A stretch of 64,000 nucleotides of DNA from Ensifer canadensis (lineage in GTDB: Bacteria; Pseudomonadota; Alphaproteobacteria; Rhizobiales; Rhizobiaceae): contig NZ_CP083373.1 of the NCBI RefSeq assembly GCF_017488845.2, forward strand, positions 682,001-746,000, read 5' to 3'. Shown here piece after piece: positions 55,061 to 63,422 of the stretch (the stretch's first letter is position 1; each line of letters starts with the position of its first letter). Under the pieces are notes generated by a model. The model had not been told where the DNA came from, ran no database searches, and saw only the letters and a list, made by a program, of their open reading frames with translations. A program made the translations under genes and the position numbers.

Positions 55061-55981
55061 GTGATCGTCCAAAAGCCCAACGAAGATGCACTCTCATCCA
55101 TTCTGGAATGTCTTGGCGCCCGAGCCCTCTGCTCGATGCGATTGGAGGCTGGCGGGAGTTGGGCCGTCCATTTTCCCTTGCCGCGGGTACTCAAGTTCGA
55201 TTTTGTTCGGCGCGGCGAATGCTGGCTACGCCTCAGTGGCGCCGAGCCAGTGCGGATCAACGCTGGTGATTGTATCATCGTAGCCGGCGTCCACTATGAG
55301 CTTGCCAACGATCCGGATACGCCGGCCCTTCCTGCACAGGAGGTGTTTTCGCCAGCGGGACCCGCACAAATCGGCGCTGTGACGGACTTCACTGTCCTCG
55401 GTGGGACGCTTCAACTCGACGCTGGCGACGTTCTGTTCGTAACGGGCGTGTTACCTTCCGTTGTCGTAATACGGGCGGATGAAATGGCACCAGTAGGGTG
55501 GCTATTGGAGCAGCTGGATCACGAATGGGACAGCGGCAGGCCTGGAGCTCGACTGGCGAGTAACGACCTCATGCGCCTTGCTTTCATTCACGTATTGCGT
55601 GCGCATTTGGCGAAGCTCGACGAGGGCGTCGGATGGCTTCACGCTCTGATTGATCGAAACTTGGGCCCAGCGATGCGAGCCATTCACGCAGATCCGGCTC
55701 GTGCCTGGACGGTCAGCGAACTGGCGCGCATCGCCGGGCAATCGCGGTCTGGGTTTGCGGCAAGATTTCGCGCTCATGTGGGATTGTCGCCAATGGACTA
55801 TATCGCCCTTTGGCGGGTGAGATTGGCATCCGCCAAGCTCCGCGGAAGCAATTTGCCGATATCACATATCGGCCAGGAACTTGGATTTGCGACTGACAGT
55901 GGATTTAGTGCCATGTTTCGCCGGGTGATGGGCATGTCTCCCCGACAATACCGCCGGAAGCAGGCCGATCTGCACACATGA
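55061..55981 (+). CDS. AraC family transcriptional regulator with N-terminal cupin
   Basis: 306 residues if started at GTG 55061. A start at 54974 would overlap the divergent SDR gene and lacks support. The cupin-like half (about 15-170) has LKFDFVRRGECWLRLSG and NAGDCIIV; the AraC domain (about 205-300) has WTVSELARIAGQSRSGFAARFRAHVG and the second unit ISHIGQELGFATDSGFSAMFRR. The RRVMGMSPRQYRR ending is typical. It probably controls the SDR gene. Confidence 0.84.
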   Translation: MIVQKPNEDALSSILECLGARALCSMRLEAGGSWAVHFPLPRVLKFDFVRRGECWLRLSGAEPVRINAGDCIIVAGVHYELANDPDTPALPAQEVFSPAGPAQIGAVTDFTVLGGTLQLDAGDVLFVTGVLPSVVVIRADEMAPVGWLLEQLDHEWDSGRPGARLASNDLMRLAFIHVLRAHLAKLDEGVGWLHALIDRNLGPAMRAIHADPARAWTVSELARIAGQSRSGFAARFRAHVGLSPMDYIALWRVRLASAKLRGSNLPISHIGQELGFATDSGFSAMFRRVMGMSPRQYRRKQADLHT

Positions 55982-56025
55982 TCGAGGTGACATAGTTCTC
56001 CGGAGTGATAGGGCTCCTGGAAGAA

Positions 56026-56050
56026 GGAACCAATCACCAAATGCCTCGTT
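56026..56050 (+). promoter_or_regulatory. EcfG/RpoE2-type general-stress promoter upstream of the stand-alone receiver
   Basis: GGAAC (56026-56030) and CGTT (56047-56050) with a 16-base spacer match the known alphaproteobacterial EcfG (RpoE2) consensus GGAAC-N16/17-CGTT exactly. It lies 82 bases before ATG 56133 and points to expression under the general stress sigma factor. Confidence 0.65.
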
Positions 56051-56132
56051 CACCTTAAGATTGTTTTAACGAGAAGTGCCGTGACAATGCGTTGTGCTTT
56101 CGCTAGCCATTGGTGCAGGTGGAGAAGATTGC

Positions 56133-56573
56133 ATGCCGCAGTCTGTTCAAGTGACAGTGCATGGCCAGGAGGACCGTTCATCCATGGCAATCGATGGGGA
56201 ACAGGAACAGCAGGCAAGTAAACAGCGACCCGTCGTTGCAGTCGTCGATGACGATCCGGTTGTGCTCGAAGCGCTGGAAGACTTGCTGGAATCGGCCGGT
56301 TATTCTGCGCGCGGGTTCCCGTCTGCCGCGTCTTTGCTTTCCAACGGTCTCTCCGGGTTGGATGTCATAATCACCGATATTGGAATGCCAGGAATGGATG
56401 GCTTTGAACTCTGCGATGCCGTGAACTCTGTTCGGCCGGAAATGCCGGTTTTCTTGATGACCGGCCGCCACGACATTGAAGGCAAACGGAGCGAAACATC
56501 GAACTTGGGGATATTCCGCAAGCCGTTCGACACCCGAGTTCTTCTTGCGGCGGTCAAAGACGCATTAGCTTGA
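56133..56573 (+). CDS. Stand-alone receiver domain protein
   Basis: 146 residues: a leader of about 30, then a complete receiver (VVDDDPVVLEALEDLLESAGY, phospho-Asp in IITDIGMPGMDGFEL, FLMTGRHD, IFRKPFD) and nothing after it. ATG 56133 has GGAG nine bases upstream; ATG 56184 (after AGGAGG) is an alternative. It is closely related to the second receiver of the REC-HTH-REC protein at 29471. With no output domain it may be a phosphate sink or connector for the multi-PAS kinases. It lacks the FATGUY motif of SdrG/MrrA-type stress receivers. An EcfG-like promoter precedes it. Confidence 0.87.
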   Translation: MPQSVQVTVHGQEDRSSMAIDGEQEQQASKQRPVVAVVDDDPVVLEALEDLLESAGYSARGFPSAASLLSNGLSGLDVIITDIGMPGMDGFELCDAVNSVRPEMPVFLMTGRHDIEGKRSETSNLGIFRKPFDTRVLLAAVKDALA

Positions 56574-56940
56574 CGAGATGAAAGCGAAGGGATGCCGGCG
56601 ACAATGTGCGAGCCGCTTTCCACTCGGCAAGATCTCTCTTGCCTGCGCGTGGCGCAGACCCGAAGCGTTCAAGATCTTTCTGCCGATGGATCGCAAGCCA
56701 GTTCTTGAGGTTGGAGATGCGCAAGTTCGCGCCGGGCGTGCGCGGGCGCTGCATCGCCCGGTGCGCTTCCTCCAGTCCTCCGGCAACGGCTTGGCTGGAT
56801 GCCAAGAGGGCAGCCGCGACCAGCCGATTCGGCAAGTGAGCCGAACGGCATGGGCAACATTGTCGGACGCGCCTTCCGTTTTCGGGTGATCGGACCGGTG
56901 CTACTCCCTGCAGTCTATCGCCATTCGAAATCGCAAAAAG
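56574..56940. other. Intergenic stretch, no supported gene
   Basis: About 370 bases before the GST operators. Frames are open on both strands (56578-56889 plus, 56554-56835 minus from a TTG), but neither has family resemblance or a ribosome site, and they overlap the receiver gene end or each other. Confidence 0.5.
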
Positions 56941-56958
56941 GTTTCCAAGAAAGGAAAC
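56941..56958. promoter_or_regulatory. Operator candidate 1 of the GST-ArsR operon
   Basis: GTTTCC (56941-56946) and GGAAAC (56953-56958) with six bases between form an inverted repeat of the same half-site as operator 2, 49 bases further from the GST start. Confidence 0.5.
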
Positions 56959-56989
56959 TGTTGTTGCGTCGATGGAAGGGCAGGTCTAT

Positions 56990-57011
56990 AAGTTTCCAAT
57001 GTTGGAAACTT
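56990..57011. promoter_or_regulatory. Operator candidate 2 of the GST-ArsR operon
   Basis: Perfect ten-base arms AAGTTTCCAA (56990-56999) and TTGGAAACTT (57002-57011) around TG. It ends 11 bases before the GST ATG and touches the ribosome site TAGGAG, ideal for repression. The ArsR protein encoded two genes on is the obvious candidate ligand. Confidence 0.65.
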
Positions 57012-57022
57012 AGGAGTGGCCC

Positions 57023-57706
57023 ATGCTGACGCTCTACATCCACCCACTTGCCTCCTTCTGCCACAAGGTTCTCATAAGCCTTTATGAAAGCGAGCTGGTC
57101 TTTGAGGCAAGGACGGTGGATTTCTCCGATCCGGGATCGGCCGCAGCGCATTTTGAACGTTGGCCTGTCGGGAAGATTCCCGTGTTGCATGATAGCGCAA
57201 CAGGTCGCGTCGTGCCCGAGACGAGCATCATCATTGAGTATCTGCAGACGCGATACCCCGAGCAATTCCGCTTCCTCCCTGACGACGCACGGCTGCGGCT
57301 GGACACGCGGCTCTGGGATCGCTTCTATGATCTCCATGTCAGTGTGCCCATGCAGAAGATCGTCACGGACCGGATCAGGCCGGCCGGAGCCGGAGATCCG
57401 TACGGAGTTGCCGAGGCGCATGAGGCGCTCGAGACGGCCTATGCAATGATCGAGACGCAGCTATCGGGAAAGGCCTGGGCGGTGGGTGACGACTTCACGC
57501 TGGCGGATTGCGCCGCCTTCCCAGCCTTGTTTTTCGCATCCGTCGTTCATCCGATTGGAGGCGTGAGGCCCGCGTTGTCCTCCTATCTGGATCGGCTCCT
57601 GTCACGCCCGTCGGTGGCGCGTGTAATGGACGAGGCACGTCCCTTCTTCCGGTTTTTCCCTTATAAGGAGGCCCTGCCAGAGCGCTTCCGGGAGAAGACT
57701 GAATGA
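57023..57706 (+). CDS. Glutathione S-transferase
   Basis: 227 residues: N-terminal thioredoxin-like domain (LYIHPLASFCHKVLISLYE, with SFCHK near 12-16 as catalytic region; PVGKIPVLHD with cis-Pro; PETSIIIEYL) and C-terminal helical domain ending in FTLADCAAFPALFFA and RPSVARVMDEA. It conjugates or reduces electrophiles with glutathione in the cytoplasm. TAGGAG precedes the ATG. It heads a three-gene operon with ArsR and SRPBCC genes, overlapping the former by ATGA, behind two palindromic operators. Confidence 0.9.
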   Translation: MLTLYIHPLASFCHKVLISLYESELVFEARTVDFSDPGSAAAHFERWPVGKIPVLHDSATGRVVPETSIIIEYLQTRYPEQFRFLPDDARLRLDTRLWDRFYDLHVSVPMQKIVTDRIRPAGAGDPYGVAEAHEALETAYAMIETQLSGKAWAVGDDFTLADCAAFPALFFASVVHPIGGVRPALSSYLDRLLSRPSVARVMDEARPFFRFFPYKEALPERFREKTE

Positions 57707-58047
57707 AGAACACACCGCAGACGAATTTCGATCGGATGTTTCATGCTCTCTCGGATCCTTACCGAAGAGCCTTCATCGAGCAGCTTTCGAAGGGACCGGC
57801 CGCGGTGAAGGAACTCGCTGCACCAGCGGCCGTGCAACTTCCGGCGGTCCTGAAGCACCTTCGTGTCCTCGAGGAAGGCGGCATCGTCATCTCCGAAAAG
57901 GTCGGCCGCGTGCGGACCTACCGGATGCGCCCAGACGCCTTTCGTGCAGTGGGCAACTGGATCGATGAGCGCCAGAGCGAGATGAACGATGCCTTCGATC
58001 GACTGGCTATTCTGATGGCGCAAACACCGGAAAAGAAGGATCACTGA
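57703..58047 (+). CDS. ArsR family transcriptional repressor
   Basis: 114 residues with a winged HTH (FHALSDPYRRAFIEQLSKGP, LPAVLKHLRVLEEGGIV, KVGRVRTYRM). The ArsR metal-binding cysteines (ELCVCD type) are absent, so it senses something other than a thiophilic metal. Members of this subgroup are typically found with SRPBCC (AHSA1) proteins. It overlaps GST (ATGA at 57703) and the next gene (TGATG at 58045). The GTTTCC/GGAAAC palindromes upstream of GST are its probable operators. Confidence 0.9.
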   Translation: MKNTPQTNFDRMFHALSDPYRRAFIEQLSKGPAAVKELAAPAAVQLPAVLKHLRVLEEGGIVISEKVGRVRTYRMRPDAFRAVGNWIDERQSEMNDAFDRLAILMAQTPEKKDH

Positions 58048-58511
58048 TGGGAGTCAATGTCGACCACCGCACGTTCGTCATCAAGCGCGCACTGCCGGGT
58101 AGCCCCGCTCACGCATTTCGCTTTTGGTCTGATCGTGCCTTGAAGCGACAATGGAATGCCTGTCATCCCGACTGGCATGTGCTGGAAGATCGGTTCGACT
58201 TCCGAGTCGATGGTTGCGAACGCTTGGTCTGGCGCATGCCTCAGGGGATCGTTCAGGAGATGACCGCTCATTTCCTCGAAATCGCCGAGCGGCAACGCAT
58301 AGTTTATGCCTATACGATGCGGACAGATGGCCGAAGCTTTTCTTCATCTCTTGTAACCGTGGAGTTCGAAAGCACGCCTACAGGAACCGAGATGACCTTC
58401 ACCGAGCAAGCCATGTTTGCAGATGTCAAGCACGCAGAGAGAAGAGAAAGTGGCACAGGCGTTGGATTTGATCGGCTGTACCAGGCTATGGAAGCTGCCT
58501 CGGTTGGGTGA
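58047..58511 (+). CDS. SRPBCC (AHSA1-like) domain protein
   Basis: 154 residues of the START/SRPBCC fold (FVIKRALPGSPAHAFRFWSDR, GCERLVWRMP, VTVEFESTPTGTEMTFTEQAMF). These bind hydrophobic ligands; with ArsR partners they are often part of a ligand-sensing or detoxification pair. Its ATG overlaps the ArsR stop by one base. Third gene of the GST operon. The bound ligand is unknown. Confidence 0.87.
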   Translation: MGVNVDHRTFVIKRALPGSPAHAFRFWSDRALKRQWNACHPDWHVLEDRFDFRVDGCERLVWRMPQGIVQEMTAHFLEIAERQRIVYAYTMRTDGRSFSSSLVTVEFESTPTGTEMTFTEQAMFADVKHAERRESGTGVGFDRLYQAMEAASVG

Positions 58512-58855
58512 TGGGCCTGAACTCCCGCTTTTGGTGCAATACGGGCTTTTGTCGTGCAATTTCTGTTTTTACTTACGCATCATAGCAGTGGCATGATTCC
58601 GTTCCTCGAAGCGCGCATCTGACCGGGCTCGGATCAGCTTGGCGGGGGCGCCTCAAACAGAACCTACGTGACGCACCTTGATGGTCCAACGCCGCCTAGC
58701 CTTCGCTACCGGTGGCGCTGTTGCACCTCGCGCCAGCCATATTGCCCGTCCGTGACTTTTCCTTCGAGCGCGGCATCAGTTCGATCTGGACATCCTTCAT
58801 GTGCGACGGGCTGACCGTGTCCGCGCTGATGCCAAAGGTGTCGATGCTGAAACGG
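58512..58855. other. Intergenic stretch with an unassigned minus-strand tail
   Basis: A minus-strand frame from about 58860 down reads FSIDTFGISADTVSPSHMKD and on to a stop near 58695. It could be the C-terminal tail of a lost gene, but I recognise no family. Nothing else is supported. Confidence 0.35.
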
Positions 58856-59098
58856 TCACCAACGGTTTTTCGATTTTGCCTTCGGTGACTTTCTTGTCAC
58901 ATAGATCGCGGCTGATGCAGCCTTGCTGCACTCGTAGAGGTTTGGCCGCTGTCGTCCAAATCGCCCCCCCTCGCTGAGAGGTGTTGCTGCGATTGTCTTG
59001 ATTTGTCGAGCGAGAGCCGCAAGCTTTTTTGCAAGATCCTGTAATTCGATCGGTGAAGCCGCGCGCTCGCGGGTGTCCTTGACGCTAGGTCCGTGCAC
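58856..59098 (-). CDS. Small protein of unknown function
   Basis: 80 residues from GTG 59098, chosen because GAGGAGG lies five bases upstream; an in-frame ATG at 59116 and a longer frame to 59143 also exist. It has a helical, possibly coiled-coil stretch (SPIELQDLAKKLAALARQIKTIA) and a basic C-terminus (RKSPKAKSKNR). No family recognised. It stands alone in a degenerate neighbourhood, so it may be a real small gene or a remnant. Confidence 0.4.
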   Translation of the reverse strand: MHGPSVKDTRERAASPIELQDLAKKLAALARQIKTIAATPLSEGGRFGRQRPNLYECSKAASAAIYVTRKSPKAKSKNRW

Positions 59099-59368
59099 GG
59101 TGTCCTCCTCTCCCATTGGACATAAGCACAATGTATATTTCAAAAACGGAATATAAGACTACCTCCCAAAACGCGCTATGATCGCGGTACACAGCCAATG
59201 GTTTATTTAGCAAAGGTGGCTGTCGCGTTGCCTCGCTATGGCTTGAAGTAGCCGGCTTTCGACCTAAGCGACCGGCATGGGCCGAGCCAAACTTTCTAGA
59301 CGCGTCAGCGATGATGCTGGAAATCGATGGCGCTTGTAGCTAACAGGGGCCCGGATAATCGTCGCCAG

Positions 59369-59920
59369 TTATAAGCAAACAAAATCATGGCAGGTTAACG
59401 TGAGATCATCGCGACGAGGAATGTAGCCACGACTGCCGTTGATCAGGGTGCGGGTGTAGGGGTGGATAACGGCCCGCTTGATCAGCTGCCGCTTTTCCGC
59501 AACTTCGACGAAGCCACCATCCTGCATCATGGCAACGCGGTCGCACAGGTGAGCGACCACGGCGAGATCGTGGCTGACGAGGATATATGTCAGCCCTTCT
59601 CGCTCACGCAGATCTTTCAGCAGGTTCAGGATCTCGGCCTGGATGGACACGTCGAGCGCCGACGTCGGTTCATCGAGCAGTAGAATGTGGGGTGACAGAG
59701 CCCCCGGGCAATGGCCACGCGCTGGCGCTGGCCGCCGGACAGCTGATGCGGGAACCGATATCGAAAATTCTGTGGCAAACCAACATCTTCGAGTGCTTTG
59801 TTCACCCGTTCCTGGCGCCGATCCAGCCCATGGATCTCCAGTGGCTCCAGAAGCGTGCGACCGATCGCGTGCCGCGGGTGGATGGAACCGAATGGGTCCT
59901 GAAACAGCTGCGAGCCTAAT
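59369..59920 (-). pseudogene. Oligopeptide-type ABC transporter ATPase, truncated and frameshifted
   Basis: Minus strand from about 59917: Q-loop region LFQDPFGSIHPRHAIGRTL, then LPQNFRYRFPHQLSGGQRQ RVA in one frame. At a run of five G near 59701-59705 the frame shifts and continues as LSPHILLLDEPTSALDVSIQ, LVSHDLAVVAHLCDRVAMM and HPYTRTLI. The Walker A half is gone. The signature matches DppF/OppF-like ATPases. The gene is dead by both truncation and frameshift. Confidence 0.8.
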
Positions 59921-60367
59921 CACCGGCGCGAACCTGCTGGGTGGAAGGTGGATGATCCGTCGCCTGAGGCGGGGCTGCGTTCGACGAAGTTGGGTTAATC
60001 TCGGGAAGGTGATCGTCGAGGGCGAGGACCGGTATGGCGAGGGCGTCAAATGTCGCGGCCCGGCTTCGAGACCGGGCGAGATATGGTCTCGCCAAAGGTC
60101 ACCAGAGGTTGAGAATAAGCTGGTTTCCGGCCTCGAGCCGATGGGCGCAGAAGGTGAAGAATATCGCGGAACCGGTGCAGGCTTTCCGCGTCATCCTTGA
60201 AGGACAAGTTCCACGCCAATCAAAGCGCATGGGCTGTTCGTCGAATGCATAAAACAGCGCCTGGCCGACGACGCGCTTGGCGCCACGCCCGCCGAGCGCT
60301 GCCTGAGGGAACCTTTCCTTTGGTTTCGATTTGAATCTTAGAAAGACGACAAAATTGGAGACCAGCT
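59921..60367. other. Stretch without a recognised gene
   Basis: About 450 bases upstream (in its own strand) of the ABC remnant. Frames are open on both strands, but their sequences are Arg/Gly-rich and do not resemble a family. A minus-strand frame near 60110-60300 (DEQPMRFDWRG) may be another remnant. Confidence 0.4.
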
Positions 60368-60625
60368 GTGGACTTCGAGACGATCGGCCGTCGGCGTCTG
60401 ATGATGCGCTTGCCGGCGTATCGACGGCAGCTAGAAACGCTGAAAATCCCAGCCCTAAAGGACCTCCTAAAGGCCTACGGGTTCGCGGCCATTCAGAGGG
60501 ACCAGGTGCGTGCGGTTGAAGGCCACAAAACGCGCCATGCCCGACTGGATTGCGACTGCGCGAGGATCGAGATGGATGTTGTTCGGCTGCTCACGAATGT
60601 CGCCGCCCGGGCCGTAAAGGCATAG
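60368..60625 (+). CDS. Small protein of unknown function, paralogue of the next gene
   Basis: 85 residues from GTG 60368, with GGAG about nine bases upstream. It begins MDFETIGRRRLMMRLPAYRR, almost the same as the next gene's start (MNLEKIGRARMMLRLPAYGR), then diverges. The shared IGRxRxMxRLPAYxR motif shows these are real, related genes. I know no function. The middle is helical (LKDLLKAYGFAAIQRDQVRA). Confidence 0.6.
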   Translation: MDFETIGRRRLMMRLPAYRRQLETLKIPALKDLLKAYGFAAIQRDQVRAVEGHKTRHARLDCDCARIEMDVVRLLTNVAARAVKA

Positions 60626-60702
60626 ACCCCACCAGGAACTTTTCTTAGCAGTCAGAGTTGGACCGCTGCGGTTACTGCTTGTGGCCAAAACGGAGCAAGA
60701 AA

Positions 60703-60990
60703 ATGAACCTGGAAAAGATCGGCAGAGCACGCATGATGCTACGGCTGCCTGCCTACGGGCGCTTACTTTCCGAGTTAAGAAGCCGATCGATGATCGAGAT
60801 TTTCATTGCCTATGCCGAGGCGTCAATCCAACTCGATGTGCTGCGCAGCACCGACACTCCCGATGGGGTCTTGATTGAAGAATACGACCAGATTTGCTTG
60901 AAGATCGAAAACAGTATCGAGCCATATCTGAGGATGTTGACCGAGCAAAGCCTTACAAGTCACGCGACCAAAGAAACGCAGGCGCGATAG
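60703..60990 (+). CDS. Small protein of unknown function, paralogue of the previous gene
   Basis: 95 residues from ATG 60703, with GGAG eight bases upstream; 15 upstream in-frame codons are not needed. It shares the N-terminal IGRxRxMxRLPAYxR motif with the protein at 60368 and has a longer helical C-terminus (IAYAEASIQLDVLRS, YDQICLKIENSIEPYL). No family recognised. A tandem duplication in a degenerate region suggests the pair is kept for a reason. Confidence 0.6.
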   Translation: MNLEKIGRARMMLRLPAYGRLLSELRSRSMIEIFIAYAEASIQLDVLRSTDTPDGVLIEEYDQICLKIENSIEPYLRMLTEQSLTSHATKETQAR

Positions 60991-61059
60991 CACGCATCAA
61001 CTACCCGGGAACCGCAGTAGGAAGCAGCTAAACTTAGCCGCGTTGGATCTGAACGAGAA

Positions 61060-61330
61060 TGGGGTTCGGCAGGATCGAAACGCGATCGTCGGAATGCCAG
61101 AAGTTGCCGCGGGTCAAAACGGCCGCAGATGAACCGGCATTGGTTCGACGACAATCATCGCGGCGATCCCGATTGCCCGTTCTGTGTAGTAGGCTGCATG
61201 ACGTTCCGTCGGGCGGCCCTCCACCGCCGTGTTTGCCGTCAGTGCGCCCCCGGCGGCGAGGGGATAGGGATTGAGTTGGTAGTGCCTCGGCCACCTCGCG
61301 CTTTCGGGGCAAAGGCCGGCCACCCGGAGC
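61060..61330 (-). pseudogene. NADH:flavin oxidoreductase (OYE/demethylase-like) N-terminal fragment
   Basis: The minus frame to 61114 contains EGRPTERHAAYYTERAIG and AAMIVVEPMPVH, and another frame continues with VLTRGNFWHSDDRV, in the order found near the N-terminus of old-yellow-enzyme-like oxidoreductases, including N-demethylases of betaines. A frame switch near 61125 and loss of the rest make it a remnant. Its place beside a quaternary-amine transporter fits a former betaine-demethylation gene, which is inference. Confidence 0.65.
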
Positions 61331-61360
61331 ATGCAGCGTTTGGGCGACCGACCAGTCATG

Positions 61361-62440
61361 TCACGCGGCGGTAGCTGCGACCGTCATTGTGCGATCGTAG
61401 GCTTCATGCGCATTGACCATCGCACCGGCCAGCTGGCGAAACGTGACGGTGCCGAGAGGCTTGCCGGAAGAATCGACGACGGTGATGTCGCCTTCGGGTG
61501 CAGCTGTGAGCGCACGTACCGCCTCTTCGATCGTGAAATCGGCGGGAATCCGTTGCCCGCTATCGACAGCGCCCGCCCCAAGTGGCGTCATGATGGCCTC
61601 AACATGCACGACGCGGCCCCGGTTCACCTCCTTCACGAAGTTCGCGACATAGTCGTCGGCGGGTCTCAACACGATATCCTGGCTGGTCCCCTGCTGTATG
61701 ACCTCGCCGTCGCGCAGAATGGCGATCTGGTCGCCGAGCCTCAAAGCCTCGTCGAGGTCGTGGGTGATGAAGACGATCGTCTTCTTGATCTCCTTTTGTA
61801 GGTCCAGAAGCACCGTCTGCATATCCGTGCGGATGAGCGGGTCGAGTGCCGAATAAGCCTCATCCATCAAGAGCACCGGTGCGTCGTTGGCAAGCGCCCG
61901 GGCAAGGCCGACGCGCTGCTGCATGCCGCCCGACAGCTGGTTCGGGTACTTCTGCTCGAAACCTCTGAGCCCGACGCGCTCCAGCCATCGCATGGCGGTA
62001 TCGATGCTCTGCGCGTGAGACACACCCTGGATTTCAAGGCCGAAGATAGTGTTGTCGAGCACGCTGCGGTGCGGAAGAAGGGCAAACTTCTGGAATACCA
62101 TGGCCGTCTGGTGACGACGGAATTCGCGCAAATCCTTATCCGGCATCTTCACCACATCGATGCCGTCGACGAGGACTTCGCCGGCTGTCGGGTCGATCAG
62201 CCGGTTGATGTGGCGGATGAGCGTCGATTTGCCCGATCCGGAAAGCCCCATGATCACCTGAATGGAGCCCGACGGCATTTCGATGTTGATGTCGCGAAGT
62301 CCGAGCACGTGTCCGTGCCGCTCATTCAGTTCGGTCTTGGTCAGACCGCTCCTGACGGCCTCGACATGAGCCTGCGCATTCGGCCCGAAGATCTTGTAGA
62401 GATGGCGGATCGCGATGCCGCCGAAAGCATGGTCAGCCAT
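61361..62440 (-). CDS. Quaternary-amine (glycine betaine/choline type) ABC transporter ATPase
   Basis: 359 residues of the ProV/OpuAA/ChoV type. Walker A has Lys71 in GLSGSGKST; then Q-loop VFQKFALLPHRSV, signature QLSGGMQQRVG, Walker B VLLMDEAYSALD and H-loop FITHDLDEAL. A C-terminal CBS-like region (IEEAVRALTAAPEGDITVVD) resembles osmo-sensing tails of this family. The ATG at 62440 overlaps the permease stop by eight bases. Part of a substrate-binding protein, permease, ATPase operon on the minus strand. Which amine (choline, betaine, proline betaine) is not decidable here, so no symbol is given. Confidence 0.9.
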   Translation of the reverse strand: MADHAFGGIAIRHLYKIFGPNAQAHVEAVRSGLTKTELNERHGHVLGLRDINIEMPSGSIQVIMGLSGSGKSTLIRHINRLIDPTAGEVLVDGIDVVKMPDKDLREFRRHQTAMVFQKFALLPHRSVLDNTIFGLEIQGVSHAQSIDTAMRWLERVGLRGFEQKYPNQLSGGMQQRVGLARALANDAPVLLMDEAYSALDPLIRTDMQTVLLDLQKEIKKTIVFITHDLDEALRLGDQIAILRDGEVIQQGTSQDIVLRPADDYVANFVKEVNRGRVVHVEAIMTPLGAGAVDSGQRIPADFTIEEAVRALTAAPEGDITVVDSSGKPLGTVTFRQLAGAMVNAHEAYDRTMTVAATAA

Positions 62441-63320
62441 GGACAACCTCCCGATGCTTCTGGAGCCGTTCACCATAGGCCTGACTGACACGGTCGAACA
62501 TGATAGCAATGCCGACGATGGCAAGGCCATTGAAGATGCCGAGCGTGAAGTATTGGTTCGCGATCGCTTTGAGCACCGGCTGGCCAAGACCTTGAACGCC
62601 GATCATCGAAGCGATGACGACCATGGCGAGCGCCATCATGATGGTCTGGTTGATGCCGGCCATGATGGTTGGAAGCGCTAGGGGCAGCTGCACCTTGAAA
62701 AGCTTCTGTCTGTTGTCAGCGCCAAAGGCGTCGGCCGCCTCCAGCACATCCTTGTCGACGAGACGAATGCCGAGATTGGTGAGCCGGATCATCGGCGGGA
62801 TGGCATAGATGACAACGGCGATCAGACCGGGAACCTTGCCGATGCCGAGCAGCATGACGACGGGTATCAGGTAAACAAAGCTCGGCATGGTCTGCATCAC
62901 GTCGAGCACGGGATTGACGATCCGCTGGACCTTGTCCGAGCGCGACATCAGAATGCCGGTCGGCAGTCCGATCGCGATCGACAGAACGGTGCACACGAAG
63001 ATCATCGAGATCGTCCGCATCGTGTCGTCCCACATGCCGAAGTAGCCGATCAACAACAGCGTCGCGAGACAGCCGCCGACGATCCGCAGGCTCCTCGTGG
63101 CTGCCCAGGCGATGACCAGGATCAGGAGCGTGATGATCGGCCAAGGCGTCTTGGTCATGAACCGATCGGCGGCGATCAGAAAATGCTGCAGGGGCGTGAA
63201 GAAGCCCTCGATCAGGTCGCCGTAGCTGCGCGTAAAGCCGCGAAAAGTCTCGTCGATGACCTTCTTCAGATCTCGAAGTGCGTTGTCGTTCATGTGAGGA
63301 AATTGATAAAACCAGTCCAT
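62433..63320 (-). CDS. Quaternary-amine ABC transporter permease
   Basis: 295 residues with five to six membrane segments (TPWPIITLLILVIAWAATRSL, LATLLLIGYFGMW, FVYLIPVVMLLGIGKVPGLIAVV) and the permease-ATPase coupling loop EAADAFGADNRQKLFKVQLPLALP. AAGGGG precedes ATG 63320. ProW/ChoW type, complete. It overlaps the ATPase gene by eight bases and lies 102 bases after the substrate-binding protein gene. Confidence 0.9.
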   Translation of the reverse strand: MDWFYQFPHMNDNALRDLKKVIDETFRGFTRSYGDLIEGFFTPLQHFLIAADRFMTKTPWPIITLLILVIAWAATRSLRIVGGCLATLLLIGYFGMWDDTMRTISMIFVCTVLSIAIGLPTGILMSRSDKVQRIVNPVLDVMQTMPSFVYLIPVVMLLGIGKVPGLIAVVIYAIPPMIRLTNLGIRLVDKDVLEAADAFGADNRQKLFKVQLPLALPTIMAGINQTIMMALAMVVIASMIGVQGLGQPVLKAIANQYFTLGIFNGLAIVGIAIMFDRVSQAYGERLQKHREVVHG

Positions 63321-63422
63321 TCGGTTCCCCTTCTCGAAAGAGCCGATCCGTTCTTGTTGTTATATCGGCACGCACGGTGCGGTGTGCCGAAAGCGCACCG
63401 CACCGGCGTTCGGCAGTGGTGA

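Noticed and set aside
56133..56573. SdrG/MrrA-like FATGUY receiver of the general stress response
   Set aside because: The promoter fits that idea, but the protein has MTGRH and FRKPFD instead of the FATGUY motif.
56554..56835. Minus-strand frame of 93 codons with a hydrophobic start
   Set aside because: It starts at TTG without a ribosome site and overlaps the receiver gene end; no family resemblance.
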